From Streptomyces violaceoruber (lineage in GTDB: Bacteria; Actinomycetota; Actinomycetes; Streptomycetales; Streptomycetaceae): a stretch of DNA of 27,818 nt. Where the stretch lies: NCBI GenBank assembly GCA_000720805.1, contig JODI01000137.1, positions 1-27,818 on the forward strand, read 5' to 3'. The notes under the pieces are model-generated. The model had not been told where the DNA came from. It did not search any database and saw only the letters and a program-made list of their open reading frames with translations. This document shows positions 14,990-22,979 of this stretch, piece after piece (within the stretch, counting starts at the first letter, position 1; each line of letters begins with the position of its first letter). Position numbers and translations under genes: made by a program.

Positions 14990-15166
14990 GACGGAGCGGG
15001 TGGGTGCCCGCAGACCGTCCAGGAACTTCTGCAGATGACGGTGCACGAAGCGGTCGATGCCCTCGCACCAGGTGCCTGGCAGCGGCCGGGTGAGCTGGCG
15101 GACGGCGACCATCAGATCGCCGGACTCCACATCATTTGTCCGGCCCGTTCCATCAGTCGCTCGCAT
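14990..15166 (-). pseudogene. possible TetR-family C-terminal tail upstream of the MFS gene
   Basis: The minus-strand frame from 15166 reads DVESGDLMVAVRQLTRPLPG and then DRFVHRHLQKFLDGLRAP. This ends in the way many TetR regulators of the SbtR-like group do ('..R.L.L.LDGLRAP'). The frame then runs on without an expected stop. There is no DNA-binding domain: upstream bases reach the SDR2 stop at 15190. A TetR gene directly upstream of an MFS pump is a common arrangement, so this could be the relic of the pump's own regulator. The call rests on about 50 residues. Confidence 0.35.
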
Positions 15167-15189
15167 GCGACGAACACTGTCTACAGATC

Positions 15190-16008
15190 TCAGGCAGGGA
15201 GCTTGTTGCTCTTGCGGATCTGTCCGTCGAAGACCCCGGCGGGAAGGATACGGTGCGCCGCGCTGACGAGCCGGGCTTGCCGGCCGGCGGTGTACCGCAC
15301 CTTCGGCTTGGAGTCGGTGGCGGCCGCGACGATCACCTTCGCGACGACGTCGGGGTCGTCGCCCTCCTCATTGACCGCCACCGCCACCTTGTCGGCGATA
15401 CGTCGCTGCTCCGCATAGATGTCCATGGGCATGTCCGGCTCGACGGTGTTCGCCTCGAAGGAGGATTTGGTGCCGCCCGGCTGGACGATGAGGGCCCGGA
15501 CCCCGTGCTCGCGGATCTCGTGGTCCAGGGACTCGGTGTACCCCTCGAGCGCGTGCTTGGACGCCGAGTAGTTGGCCATGTAGGGCGCGGGGAGGAACCC
15601 GAGGACGGACGAGATGTTGATGATGCGCCCGCTTCCCTGGGCGCGCATGTGCGGGAGAACGGCCTTGGTCATGCGCATCACACCGAAGACGTTGGTGTTG
15701 AAGAGGCGCTCGGCCTGCGCGAGAGAGTTTTCCTCCCACGCGCCCGAGGAGCCGATGCCCGCGTTGTTGACCAGGACGTCGATCCGCCCGAACCGCTCGA
15801 TCACCTGCCCGACCGCGGCGGCGACCGAATCGTCGTCGCCCACGTCGAGGGCGAGGAACGTCACGCCGTCACGACGGTCGGCTCCCGACGTCTTCCGGCT
15901 GGTTCCCACCGTCTCGAAACCGGCTGCGGCGAGCGCCAGGGCGGCCTCCTTGCCTATACCGGTGGACGCACCTGTCACGAGTGCCACCGGGCGGTTTGTT
16001 GCAGTCAT
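15190..16008 (-). CDS. SDR family oxidoreductase (SDR2)
   Basis: 272 residues from the ATG at 16008 behind GGGAGC. Motifs: TGASTGIG (12-19), TSRKTSG (NADP-type basic residues), ALDVGDDDS, NNAG (81-84), Ser in NISSVLG, and Tyr147/Lys151 in NYSASKHA. The C-terminus VRYTAGRQARLVSAAHRILP is close to SDR1 and to the tail at 25976. Cytoplasmic NADP-dependent alcohol/ketone oxidoreductase; substrate unknown. It lies downstream of its own leader with three operator repeats and is followed on the same strand by the TetR tail and the MFS gene. Compared with SDR1 it is clearly an older paralogue, yet the leader is almost unchanged. Confidence 0.92.
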   Translation of the reverse strand: MTATNRPVALVTGASTGIGKEAALALAAAGFETVGTSRKTSGADRRDGVTFLALDVGDDDSVAAAVGQVIERFGRIDVLVNNAGIGSSGAWEENSLAQAERLFNTNVFGVMRMTKAVLPHMRAQGSGRIINISSVLGFLPAPYMANYSASKHALEGYTESLDHEIREHGVRALIVQPGGTKSSFEANTVEPDMPMDIYAEQRRIADKVAVAVNEEGDDPDVVAKVIVAAATDSKPKVRYTAGRQARLVSAAHRILPAGVFDGQIRKSNKLPA

Positions 16009-16031
16009 CACGAGCTCCCTTGGTTTTGGAG

Positions 16032-16102
16032 TACGAGCGTATGTCGTACGGTCGTATGCCTTACGTTCGTACGACCATACGGGGGTCGCCGGTCGATGGC
16101 AA
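16032..16102 (-). promoter_or_regulatory. SDR2 promoter with three TACGNNCGTA operator repeats
   Basis: Minus strand: -35 TTGCCA (16097-16102), a 17-bp spacer, -10 TATGGT (16074-16079). Three palindromes follow at exact 15-bp steps: TACGAACGTA (16062-16071), TACGACCGTA (16047-16056) and TACGCTCGTA (16032-16041). The leader then ends in CAAAACCAAGGGAGCTCGTG before the ATG, as in SDR1. Confidence 0.75.
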
Positions 16103-16149
16103 GTGGTCGCGTCCAGTGATTCGAGAAGGATCCGCCGCGCGTATCTGGG

Positions 16150-16201
16150 GGTGGTGCGCAGGGCCCAGACGGCGGGGCACAGGCAGGGCCAAACGGCACC
16201 G
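16150..16201. repeat. 53-bp repeat, copy 2 (partner 13071-13123)
   Basis: Lies about 50 bp upstream of the SDR2 -35 box. See the partner at 13071-13123 for the match. The GCGCGTATC just before it is also shared (16138-16146 here). Confidence 0.65.
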
Positions 16202-16209
16202 TGATGTCC

Positions 16210-16366
16210 TTCGTGCTGATGCTGCCCATCCCGCCACCGGCACCGGCACCAGGCTCGGGAAACCGGGCGGGAATGCTTCGTGGGGACCGAACTCGAGGGG
16301 GCCGCGCACGGCATCGCCCACCACCGAGCCGACGACCGCACCAGCGGCTCGCTGAATCCGTTTCAT
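16210..16366 (-). pseudogene. ADP-ribosylglycohydrolase, N-terminal remnant
   Basis: From the ATG at 16366 the minus strand reads MKRIQRAAGAVVGSVVGDAV then RGPLEFGPHEAF. This is the start of the ADP-ribosylglycohydrolase (DraG-like) family, whose first helix carries 'G...G.a.GDALG.P.EF'. Just after, a change of frame is needed to read RFPEPGAGAGGGM, which continues the family pattern. Beyond 16210 the sequence merges into the duplicated SDR upstream region. The metal-binding 'DDT' motif and the whole body are missing. A 5' stump of about 50 codons with a frameshift cannot be functional. Confidence 0.6.
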
Positions 16367-16519
16367 TCGCGCAGGTCATGTGCCGCGCCGACGGCAGCGC
16401 GGCCTGTTTCCTTCTTCGACTCCCCGAACCATCCGCGGCGAACGCGTCTCGTCTACGGAGGGTGCGCCGCCTGAGACATCTTGGGTCTGAGACACCCGTA
16501 CAGGTCACATAACGCCGTC

Positions 16520-16650
16520 CCGGCGGTCCCATTGGCCGGACTGTCGGCCACATCCCAGCAGATGCCGTCCACCGCCAGCAGCCGCAGCCCCCGGTAGAAC
16601 ACCCCCGGAGTGGCCTCCGTGCCCATCGGTTTCGCGGTCGTGGCGACACC
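16520..16650 (-). mobile_element. IS4-type transposase fragment
   Basis: Minus-strand frame: TPGVFYRGLRLLAVDGICWD then VADSPANG. This is the strand carrying the first catalytic Asp of IS4-family DDE transposases ('G.F.yrGlRLmavDGt..dvpDtpaN'). About 40 residues remain. The fragment starts directly where the ISL3 homology ends (near 16640-16660), so one element was inserted into or recombined with the other. No terminal inverted repeats were identified. Confidence 0.6.
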
Positions 16651-17470
16651 CGCCGCGCAGCAGGAGCAGTCGGTAAGCCGACGCGGGATCTTGCTTGCGG
16701 CCGCTGCACTGGTGCCGGTCCCACGACACCCGCCGACGGACGACGGTGAGCATGTCGTTACCAAGCTTGACCAATTGAAAGCGGTGCACACTCACACGGT
16801 TTCGCGGAGCAGCGGCAGACCGCGGAGCGGAACGAGGCCGACGGGTCGATCGCGACCACCTGCGCCCGGCGGCGCCGCCGGCGTGGCTGGGCTGCCGGCC
16901 AGGCTGCGACGGCCGCTGCGTCGCGTCCGTCGACGACGTCGATGACCTCATCTGTGGCCAGGGCGACGAAGGTGGTCGTCCACGGCTCGATCCGCCGTCA
17001 CGAACCGCCGTCGTCCTTGAACCAACGGACTCTGCGGAACTGGTGCTCGTCGACGCCCCGGGGGCCGGACCAGTTCGGCCACGAGACCCCGAACTGGCCA
17101 CCGGAATGGTCGATGATGGCGCGGACTTCGCCGGAAACCGCGTTGAGGACGGCGTCCTTGAGCCTCGCGGTGAGCCGTGCCCGGGGTTGGACCTGGTCGG
17201 TGTGCTCGGTGAACGAGCGCCGCGAGCCGAGCACTTCGGCCCATGCCGAGCGCTTCTTGAGCCGCCCCACCTGCACGGGGCCGTCAAACGGCACATCGGC
17301 CAGATGCTGCCGGGTCCGCTGGTGCGACCGCGACGTCAGCACCCCGCTGTCGGGCAGGCCGCTGCGCCAGTCGGCGCGGAGATCAGCATCTGACGGTTGC
17401 CGTGATCGTCGCGTGTCACCTCGAGGGCCTCGCAGTCGGACAGGTGGAACAACTCCCACACGGCTGAAGA
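16650..17470 (-). pseudogene. ISL3-family transposase, frameshifted and deleted
   Basis: The minus strand carries, in order and in several frames: an N-terminal zinc-ribbon segment ISAPTGAAACPTAGC joined by a frameshift near 17345 to GVLTSRSHQRTRQHLADVPF; SFTEHTDQVQPRARLTARL; a deletion after FGVSWPNW; GVDEHQFRRVRWFKDD (catalytic 'iDEH..rr' region); VIDVVDGRDAAAVAAW; QVVAIDPSASFRSA; and FQLVKLGNDMLTVVRRRVSW followed by the 'DPA.A.RLLLLRGG' helix. These are successive signatures of IS204/IS1001/IS1165 (ISL3) transposases. At least three frame changes and one internal deletion make it inactive. The 3' third is replaced by the IS4 piece. A possible N-terminus extends to about 17540. Confidence 0.7.
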
Positions 17471-17581
17471 GGCCGCGCCAGCCGCGGGACGGGCGCGTAC
17501 TGTGTCGCGAAGGCCGCTCCCCCGGCCGTGGCGGTGCACCGTTTCATCACCGCGTACGCAGAGCGGTGTGTGTGGTGGCGC

Positions 17582-18541
17582 TCAGTTCGTCGGGGACAGG
17601 GTGCCTCGGAAGGTACGCCGGTAGGCGAGCGGCGAGACGCCAATAGCGGCATGCAGGTGTTCTCGTAGCGAAGTGCTGCCGGCAAAGCCGACTTGGCCGG
17701 CGATCTCATCCACCGGCAGGTTTGTAGTCTCCAGGAGGTGTCGTGCGCGGTCGACGCGTTGTTGGATCAGCCAGCGTCCCGGGCTCATACCCACCTCTTC
17801 GGTGAAGCGGCGGACGAGGGTGCGCAGGCTCATGTGGGAGTGCTCGGCGAGGTCCACCAGCGTCATGGGCTCGTGGAGGTTCTCCAGGGCCCACTGACGG
17901 GCGGTGGCCGTTCCGGTGGCCGTGGCCTCGGGCACCGGATGCTGGATGTACTGCGCCTGCCCTCCGTCGCGCCACGGAGGGGCAACGCACATGCGGGCCA
18001 CCTGGTTGGCGACTTCACTGCCGTGGTCCTTGCGGATGATGTGCAGGCAGACGTCGAGCCCGGAGGCCGCGCCTGCCGAGGTCAGGATGTCCCCGTCGTC
18101 GATGAACAGGGCGTCCGGATCGAGTGCGACCTGTGGGAAGCGTGCGCGGAAGAGGTCCGCGACCATCCAGTGGGTGGTAGCCCGCCGACCGTCGAGGAGA
18201 CCGGCTGCGGCGAGGACGAAGGCGCCGGTGCAGATTGAGATGAGGCGGGTGCCGGGAGTTACGGACGCGAGCGTCTGGACCGCGGTTTGCGGCACTTCCG
18301 GGGGCACGGCGGTGGTGGTGAAGGGGGGAATGACGACGGTGTCGGCGGTGCGCAGCGCCTCCGGGCCGTGCTCGACGGTGATCGAGAAATCGGAGTTGGT
18401 GCGTACCGGGCGGCCGTCGACGCTACAGGTGAAAACCTCGTAGAGGCCGTCCGCCGCCTCGAAGACTCGGCTGGGAATGCCCAGTTCGAAGGGGTACACA
18501 CCGTCGACGGCCAGAACGCCGACTCGGTGAGTGGGTGCCAT
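17582..18541 (-). CDS. GlxA-type AraC family transcriptional regulator (DJ-1/PfpI + AraC HTH)
   Basis: 319 residues from the ATG at 18541; an in-frame ATG at 18571 would add 10 residues but would place the shared 31-bp motif inside the gene. Residues 5-170 form a DJ-1/PfpI domain (HRVGVLAVDGVYPFELGIPS at the start; ISICTGAFVLAAAGLLDGR with Cys104 at the nucleophile-elbow position; ATTHW after it). Residues 215-310 are the double AraC helix-turn-helix (MTLVDLAEHSHMSLRTLVRR and DEIAGQVGFAGSTSLREHLH). Cytoplasmic DNA-binding protein. The start codon touches an inverted repeat TGGCATGA...TCATGCCA, so autoregulation is likely. The same core motif lies upstream of the quinone reductase at 21199-22179. 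Confidence 0.9.
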   Translation of the reverse strand: MAPTHRVGVLAVDGVYPFELGIPSRVFEAADGLYEVFTCSVDGRPVRTNSDFSITVEHGPEALRTADTVVIPPFTTTAVPPEVPQTAVQTLASVTPGTRLISICTGAFVLAAAGLLDGRRATTHWMVADLFRARFPQVALDPDALFIDDGDILTSAGAASGLDVCLHIIRKDHGSEVANQVARMCVAPPWRDGGQAQYIQHPVPEATATGTATARQWALENLHEPMTLVDLAEHSHMSLRTLVRRFTEEVGMSPGRWLIQQRVDRARHLLETTNLPVDEIAGQVGFAGSTSLREHLHAAIGVSPLAYRRTFRGTLSPTN

Positions 18542-18577
18542 GGCATGATCCCGTCGAAAGTTGGAATTCATGCCATG
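18541..18577 (-). promoter_or_regulatory. putative GlxA/AraC operator, copy 1
   Basis: Bases 18547-18577 (minus strand) match 22214-22244 (plus strand) at 30 of 31 positions; the core reads CCAACTTTCGACGGGATC. Around it, TGGCATGA (18541-18548) and TCATGCCA (18569-18576) form an exact inverted repeat with a 20-bp gap. It overlaps the proposed regulator start, a normal place for self-control. Confidence 0.65.
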
Positions 18578-18582
18578 ATATC

Positions 18583-19399
18583 GGACGGTGACGGCAACAC
18601 ACTGGACGCATCGCGCGCAGCTTCACCTTCCGCGCTGCAAGTCAGCGCCCCACGCTCTTACCCGGTCCGGAACAGCTGGCGTCGTGAACTCCGCCGCACC
18701 CGTCCGCCGCCGCTGTCACCGTGATGGCACCGTCCCCGCCGTCAGCATCGTCGAGGGCATCCAGACCACCGCCAGCGGACAGGGCTGTGCGGGACAAGCA
18801 CCGGGCCGTGTGGATCGTCCATGAGCGGCAGTCGCCCTCCGGCACAGCGTGGCCCGCGACTGCGAGCGCTGACCGACGCGATCCCCGATCGGCTATGGAC
18901 CACAGGAGCAGAAGTCATGGCACACCAAGCAAAGGGCAACCCAGAGATCCGCTCTGCACCCGGTGCCTACGCGAAGACTGTCGCTACGGGCAGCATGCCC
19001 GGAAACAGTCCGGACCAGCGGCTGCGACTGACCGGATCAGCCTGGCGGCATTCCGCCCGGCGCCCAGCCGTCGCGCCCGACCGACACCGCAGCGCGCAGG
19101 TCGTTGACGCCCTGGTTTCCCGACTCAGTACCCCCGGCCTTACCGGCTGAGAACGTGCGACTGCGGGACCTCCAGGGCCCCGGAGTCGACGGTCATCGGC
19201 GAGGGAGGCACTGTCGGATGGTTTGCTCACAGTGCCGGTACCGGGAAGGACAGGGACACCGTGGCGCCCGTTTCCCGTGCCGGCACCGGGCGCATGACCC
19301 ACTCCATGGTCCGGGTCCGGCCACCGGCTCGCCGACCCGCCCGGACCTGCTCGTCCGGTTCGACTGTCGGCTGGAGCAGCCAGTCCGCGAGACAGTTGG
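18583..19399. other. unassigned 800-bp stretch
   Basis: Several short frames are open on both strands, but none has a family signature, a good ribosome site and consistent third-position GC together. A minus-strand frame ending near 19227 (RTRTMEWVMRPVPARETG, then TVSLSFPVPAL-stop) follows on from the IstB piece and may be another gene tail; I cannot name it. Probably decayed sequence. Confidence 0.35.
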
Positions 19400-19409
19400 C
19401 CAGGCCCTT

Positions 19410-19590
19410 CACGAAGATGCCGCCGGTTGATCACTTGGAAGAGGACGGAGGCGCCGTTCTCGGCAGCGAGGGGCAACCGAGCTCGTCCATGATCAAGACC
19501 TCGGGTCCGGCGAGGAACCGCATGCGGGTCCTCCAACAGCTCGGCGGCAGAGGACGTGCCACCCGGTGGCGTCGGCTGAGTCCCAGCTGG
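19410..19590 (-). mobile_element. IstB-type (IS21 family) ATPase fragment
   Basis: Minus strand, in alternating frames: TSSAAELLEDPHA (the 'fttA.eLl..L..A' helix), RMRFLAGPEVLIMDELGC (Walker B, with the Asp-Glu pair of IS21 helper proteins), then PLAAENGASVLFQVINRR. This is the centre of IstB, the ATP-binding helper of IS21 transposition. At least two frame changes occur, and neither the P-loop nor the C-terminus remains. It is dead element debris of about 60 residues. Confidence 0.6.
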
Positions 19591-19656
19591 AGAAAACCTG
19601 CCGGCATCGGGCTGTGCCCCCGAAAGCCACAGCCTGGAGGCTGGGGACCTGGTGTG

Positions 19657-20247
19657 TCAGACGCGCTGCCAGGCGTCCAGCAGGGCGAGGGCGTTGTTTA
19701 TCCCCTGGTCGAGGAGCTCGTTGGCGAGTCGACTGTCGGTCAGGGCGCGGGAAAGCTGCAGTGTCCCGGCCATCATGCCGAGGAGGCTGAGTGCCTTCAC
19801 GCGTGCGGAGGACGGGTCCTCGGGCGCCATGCGTTCGGCAATACCCTCGACGAGGATCAGCACACCGTCGGTGTACGCCTGCCTGGTCGTCTCGGTGCAG
19901 CGCCCGATCTCGTCGAGCAGAGCTGCGTTGGGGCAGCCGTCGCCGAGCATGGAACGGTGCTGGGGCGACAGGTATCCGCGCACAATCTGCTCAAGTCCGG
20001 CACGGCCGGGCTCGGCCAGCGCGACGACGTTCTCAGCCTGCGCCTTCAACTGGTCGGCGATTGCCGTGGTGACGAGGTCATCCTTGGATGCGAAGTGAGC
20101 GTAGAAGGCCCCATTGGTCAGCCCCGCGTCCTTCATGAGCGTCGAGACCCCGGAGCCGTCGATACCGTCCTGCTTGAACCGGCGGCCCGCCGTCTCGATG
20201 ATCCGCCGCCTGGTCTCCGACTTGTGCTCTTTTCCGTACCGCACCAC
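19657..20247 (-). CDS. TetR/AcrR family transcriptional regulator
   Basis: 196 residues from the GTG at 20247 (a second GTG follows directly). The N-terminal helix-turn-helix spans residues 12-60: RRRIIETAGRRF, GVSTLMKDAGLTNGAFYAHF. The C-terminal ligand domain has MLGDGCPNAALLDEIGRC with Cys105 and Cys117, a form shared by a large TetR group that often controls oxidoreductase or efflux genes. Some members sense electrophiles through cysteine; that is only a possibility here. It is isolated between an IstB remnant and a CGNR/IS701 remnant, with no adjacent intact target. A promoter with an internal palindrome lies just upstream, which suggests autorepression. It is a candidate, not a proven, regulator of the SDR operators. 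Confidence 0.88.
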   Translation of the reverse strand: MVRYGKEHKSETRRRIIETAGRRFKQDGIDGSGVSTLMKDAGLTNGAFYAHFASKDDLVTTAIADQLKAQAENVVALAEPGRAGLEQIVRGYLSPQHRSMLGDGCPNAALLDEIGRCTETTRQAYTDGVLILVEGIAERMAPEDPSSARVKALSLLGMMAGTLQLSRALTDSRLANELLDQGINNALALLDAWQRV

Positions 20248-20301
20248 GCCACACGCTCCCTCGCCGGCCGGAAGGACCGGTTGCCCTTCACCGACTCACC
20301 C

Positions 20302-20329
20302 ATTCTATGGTATTGCAAACGTAATCCAA
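20302..20329 (-). promoter_or_regulatory. candidate TetR-gene promoter with palindrome in spacer
   Basis: Minus strand: TTGGAT (20324-20329), a 16-bp spacer, TAGAAT (20302-20307), 55 bp before the GTG start. The spacer and its edge hold the imperfect palindrome TTGC-AAAC-GTAA (20313-20324 on the plus strand). A repressor bound there would block polymerase. It does not match the TACGNNCGTA sites of the SDR genes. Confidence 0.4.
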
Positions 20330-20432
20330 AGAGCCGGCAGAAGCGACGGCCAGCCGCCTCGTCGCCAGTGCCCTACGTGGCAAGGACGACGGGCGAGCGT
20401 CGGGCTTTCATGAGTGAGAGACCGCGCCGGTA

Positions 20433-20545
20433 ATGACCAACCACGGCGCGGTCGATCTGCTCCTGCCCGCCGAGATCCGGCGCGTGCGTGTCTGCGGCGC
20501 GGACACGTGCACCCTGCGCTTCCTTGACCACTCCCCCGCTCACAA
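20433..20545 (+). pseudogene. CGNR zinc-finger protein fragment
   Basis: The plus-strand frame from 20433 reads DLLLPAEIRRVRVCGADTCT then LRFLDHSPAHN. This is the start of the C-terminal zinc finger of the CGNR (DUF1470) family: 'rvr.C....C..lFlD.S....RRWCsm..CGNR'. The second half of the finger (RWCSM...CGNR) is missing; homology stops at the edge of the IS701 remnant near 20550. The N-terminal domain is also absent. Confidence 0.5.
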
Positions 20546-20574
20546 CGTGTTGACCGGGGCGGCACGGAGGCTGA

Positions 20575-20948
20575 CCGTGCCGGACTCCCCAGACGCTGGA
20601 CATGCGCGGTCGCCGTGCCGTCCTTGCGGTCTCCGGAATCGTCGATCACGATGACCCTGCCATCGTGCGGAGCCGTCGTCGGCTCCGCAGACAGCAGCTC
20701 AAGCCGCCGGTCGTTGACCGGCTCAGCCTCCCAGGGCGACTCGGAGAAGAACTACAGCGGCTGCACCCGCGCATCCCTGCACCCGCCACCGGCTCCGCCC
20801 CTGCGCGTCAGGTGATCATCTTGTTCCGCTCCCGTGGCGCCACCAGTCCGGTCAGGTACTCGCGAGACCCTCGTCGCTGGGCCAGGCTGAAGGAGAGGTC
20901 GTTGAACCGGGCCGCGTAATCTCCAACGGCCCCGACGCAGGCGGACAT
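20575..20948 (-). mobile_element. IS701-family transposase, N-terminal fragment
   Basis: Minus strand from an ATG at 20948: VGDYAARFNDLSFSLAQRR and EYLTGLVAPRERNK, the normal beginning of IS701-type transposases. In a second frame follow FFSESPWEAEPVNDRRLELL and VIVIDDSGDRKDGTATAHV, which contains the first catalytic Asp region. The readable part is about 120 of an expected 400 or so residues, with at least one frameshift around 20790. It ends against the CGNR fragment, so insertion or deletion here probably broke both. Confidence 0.65.
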
Positions 20949-21198
20949 TGACGGCGAGCGGTCATCTGCAGCCCCCAGCAAGGCAGTTGACTCCGACCAC
21001 CGACTTGCCGTCAACGCGACCTACCGTCAACCCGCACCAGCACCCAGATTTAATGAACCACCGTTACAAAGCGTTGACCGAAGCAGTCGGCCGACTCATC
21101 CCCCAGGCTCCGGCCGGGCCGAGGCCCCAGATCAGTACCTGTCCGGAGACAAACTCGACGCACGTATGAGGAGGTGGGTGGGACATCGTCGAGCCTCT

Positions 21199-22179
21199 CT
21201 ACGCCTTCCCAGTCCCCTCCACAGTCAGCACGATCTTGCCAGTGGTGCGGCCGGTCTCACCCAGGGCGTGGGCCTTGGCAGCCTCGGCGAGCGGGAAGGT
21301 GGCCTCGATGTGGGCGCGCAGGGCGCCGGTTTCGACGAGGTCGGCGATGGCCTGCATGCCGGCGCGGTCGGCCTCGACGAGAAGGGCCTCGTAGCGGATG
21401 CCCCGCTCGGCGATGGCGGCCAGCTCATCGGGGTCGACGGGTACCGGCAGGATCGAGACGAGGGTGCCGCCCGGGCGCAACACGGCGAGGGAGCGGGCAC
21501 GAGCGGCGGTGTCCAACGAGATCGAGTCGAGGACCACGTCGATGTCCTTGACGGCCTCGGCGACGTCGACTGCGTGGTAGTCGATCGCCTCGTCCACTCC
21601 CAGGGACCGCAGGAAGTCATGCTTGGCGGCGCTGGCGGTGCCGATGACGTAGGCGCCGCGGGACTTGGCGATCTGGACGGCGAAATGGCCGACACCGCCG
21701 GCCGCCGCGTGGACGAACACTCGCTGCCCGGGCTGGACGTCGGCCGTATCGACGAGGGCCTGGTAGGCGGTCAGGGCGGCGAGCGGCAGGGCACCGGCCT
21801 GGACGTGGTCGATACCGGCGGGCTTGTGGACGAAGGCGCGGGCGGGACCGGTCACGTACTCGGCGTGGGAGCCGACGCCATGGGGATAGGGCAGCATGCC
21901 GAAGACCTCGTCGCCCGGCTTGAACAGGGTTACGCCGGTGCCGACGGCCTCGACGACTCCGGAGACGTCCCAGCCCAGGATGAGGGGCAGGCCCTGGACG
22001 CTCATGGGCTGGGCACGGTTCCACCAGTCGGTCGGGTTGACGCCGGCCGCGCGGACGGCGATCAGGATCTCACTCAACCCCGGTTCGGGGCGGGGAAGTT
22101 CGACTTCCTTGAGTACCTCGGGGGAACCGTGGGTGTCCTGGCGGATGGCGCGCATGGTGGTGCTATTGGAATTCGTCAT
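21199..22179 (-). CDS. NADPH:quinone oxidoreductase-like MDR protein
   Basis: 326 residues from the ATG at 22179 (weak ribosome site; longer frames upstream would swallow the operator motif). Motifs: VRAAGVNPTDWWNR (42-55), PLILGWDVSGVVEAVG, FKPGDEVFGM, and the cofactor loop VFVHAAAGGVGHFAVQIAKSRGA. The C-terminal RTTGKIVLTVEG is the family's usual end. No zinc ligands are present, so it is a zeta-crystallin-type reductase of quinones or enones, cytoplasmic. A 31-bp sequence 35 bp upstream matches the site in front of the GlxA/AraC gene at 17582-18541 and makes that protein the likely regulator. The neighbours on both sides are debris and the LAL gene, so it is probably monocistronic. Confidence 0.9.
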   Translation of the reverse strand: MTNSNSTTMRAIRQDTHGSPEVLKEVELPRPEPGLSEILIAVRAAGVNPTDWWNRAQPMSVQGLPLILGWDVSGVVEAVGTGVTLFKPGDEVFGMLPYPHGVGSHAEYVTGPARAFVHKPAGIDHVQAGALPLAALTAYQALVDTADVQPGQRVFVHAAAGGVGHFAVQIAKSRGAYVIGTASAAKHDFLRSLGVDEAIDYHAVDVAEAVKDIDVVLDSISLDTAARARSLAVLRPGGTLVSILPVPVDPDELAAIAERGIRYEALLVEADRAGMQAIADLVETGALRAHIEATFPLAEAAKAHALGETGRTTGKIVLTVEGTGKA

Positions 22180-22213
22180 GCGTCCAGCGTCACCGCCTGG
22201 CACCCGCCAACGC

Positions 22214-22244
22214 CATGGCATGAATGCCAACTTTCGACGGGATC
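22214..22244 (+). promoter_or_regulatory. putative GlxA/AraC operator, copy 2
   Basis: 30 of 31 bases equal the minus strand of 18547-18577. It lies 35 bp before the quinone reductase start, in inverted orientation relative to that gene. It contains TGGCAT-GA-ATGCCA (22217-22230) and ends in CGACGGGATC. Confidence 0.65.
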
Positions 22245-22251
22245 GCGCCAC

Positions 22252-22979
22252 GCCGCCAGGATGGAGGCAGGAGATCTACGAGTCACCGCCTGAGAGGCAA
22301 CGGCGCCTGAGGCGTGCTGCTCAGCGCCCAACAGGACCTTCGCCGCTCGCCGCGGTCACGCCCAGCTGGGGTGACTCCCCATGCTCCTGCCGGGTTGCCA
22401 GGTACTGGTGACCGCGAGGCGGGCGGAGTGTGGACATGCCGTGACTCAGCTCTGCAACGCCTGTGGTGCGGCCCGCTCCCGGCCGCAGCTGGACCTGTTG
22501 TCCGGCAAGCCCTGCTCATGCGAACTCGCCTCGCGCGAAGACACGCCGTTCGAGTGCCGCGCTGGTCCCCGCGCGCCCCCATCCACAACGGTGTCGGCGT
22601 GAGAAACGGCAGGGAGGAGTCAGCCCGGGTTACGAGGTGATCTGTGGAAGAGCGTTGATCACGTGGTCTTGCCAGAGGTGGCGCGAGGCTTCCTACGGGT
22701 AGATGGTGCATCGGCTCCGTGTGTCGAGGATGGGCGTCGGGCGGTGCTCTGCCGTAGGCGGGCCGGCCCGGACGTCGGTACTGGGCTACGACGACAACCG
22801 TGGTGCCACTTCTGACCTGATGTAGGCCCAGCAGGCATCTGGCGCTGGTGCCCAAGGAGGTGCCGCCGCCACTGCCCGGGCATCACCGCATCGTCGGGCG
22901 CCCCGGGTGTGCATGACGACGAGCTCTGCCCAGCGCTGGGCGTCAGCAGGCTGCCCGGTCCATCCCCGATGGCGGCCGG
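22252..22979. other. unassigned 730-bp stretch
   Basis: No intact gene is supported. A plus-strand frame 22381-22602 (73 codons, ATG start) is rich in cysteine (CGH, CNAC, CSC spacings) and might encode a small zinc-binding peptide, but it has only a poor ribosome site. The part next to 22980 lies 3' of the LAL gene and shows no clear hairpin. Confidence 0.35.

Noticed and set aside
13560..15038. Long open frame on the plus strand (492 codons) opposite the MFS gene
   Set aside because: It is the mirror of a strongly supported membrane protein; the translation is a charged low-complexity string (repeated Glu, Arg, Gly, Asp) with no family signature. The same holds for the plus-strand frames 22992-25145, 9009-10718, 2080-3063 and 820-1692.
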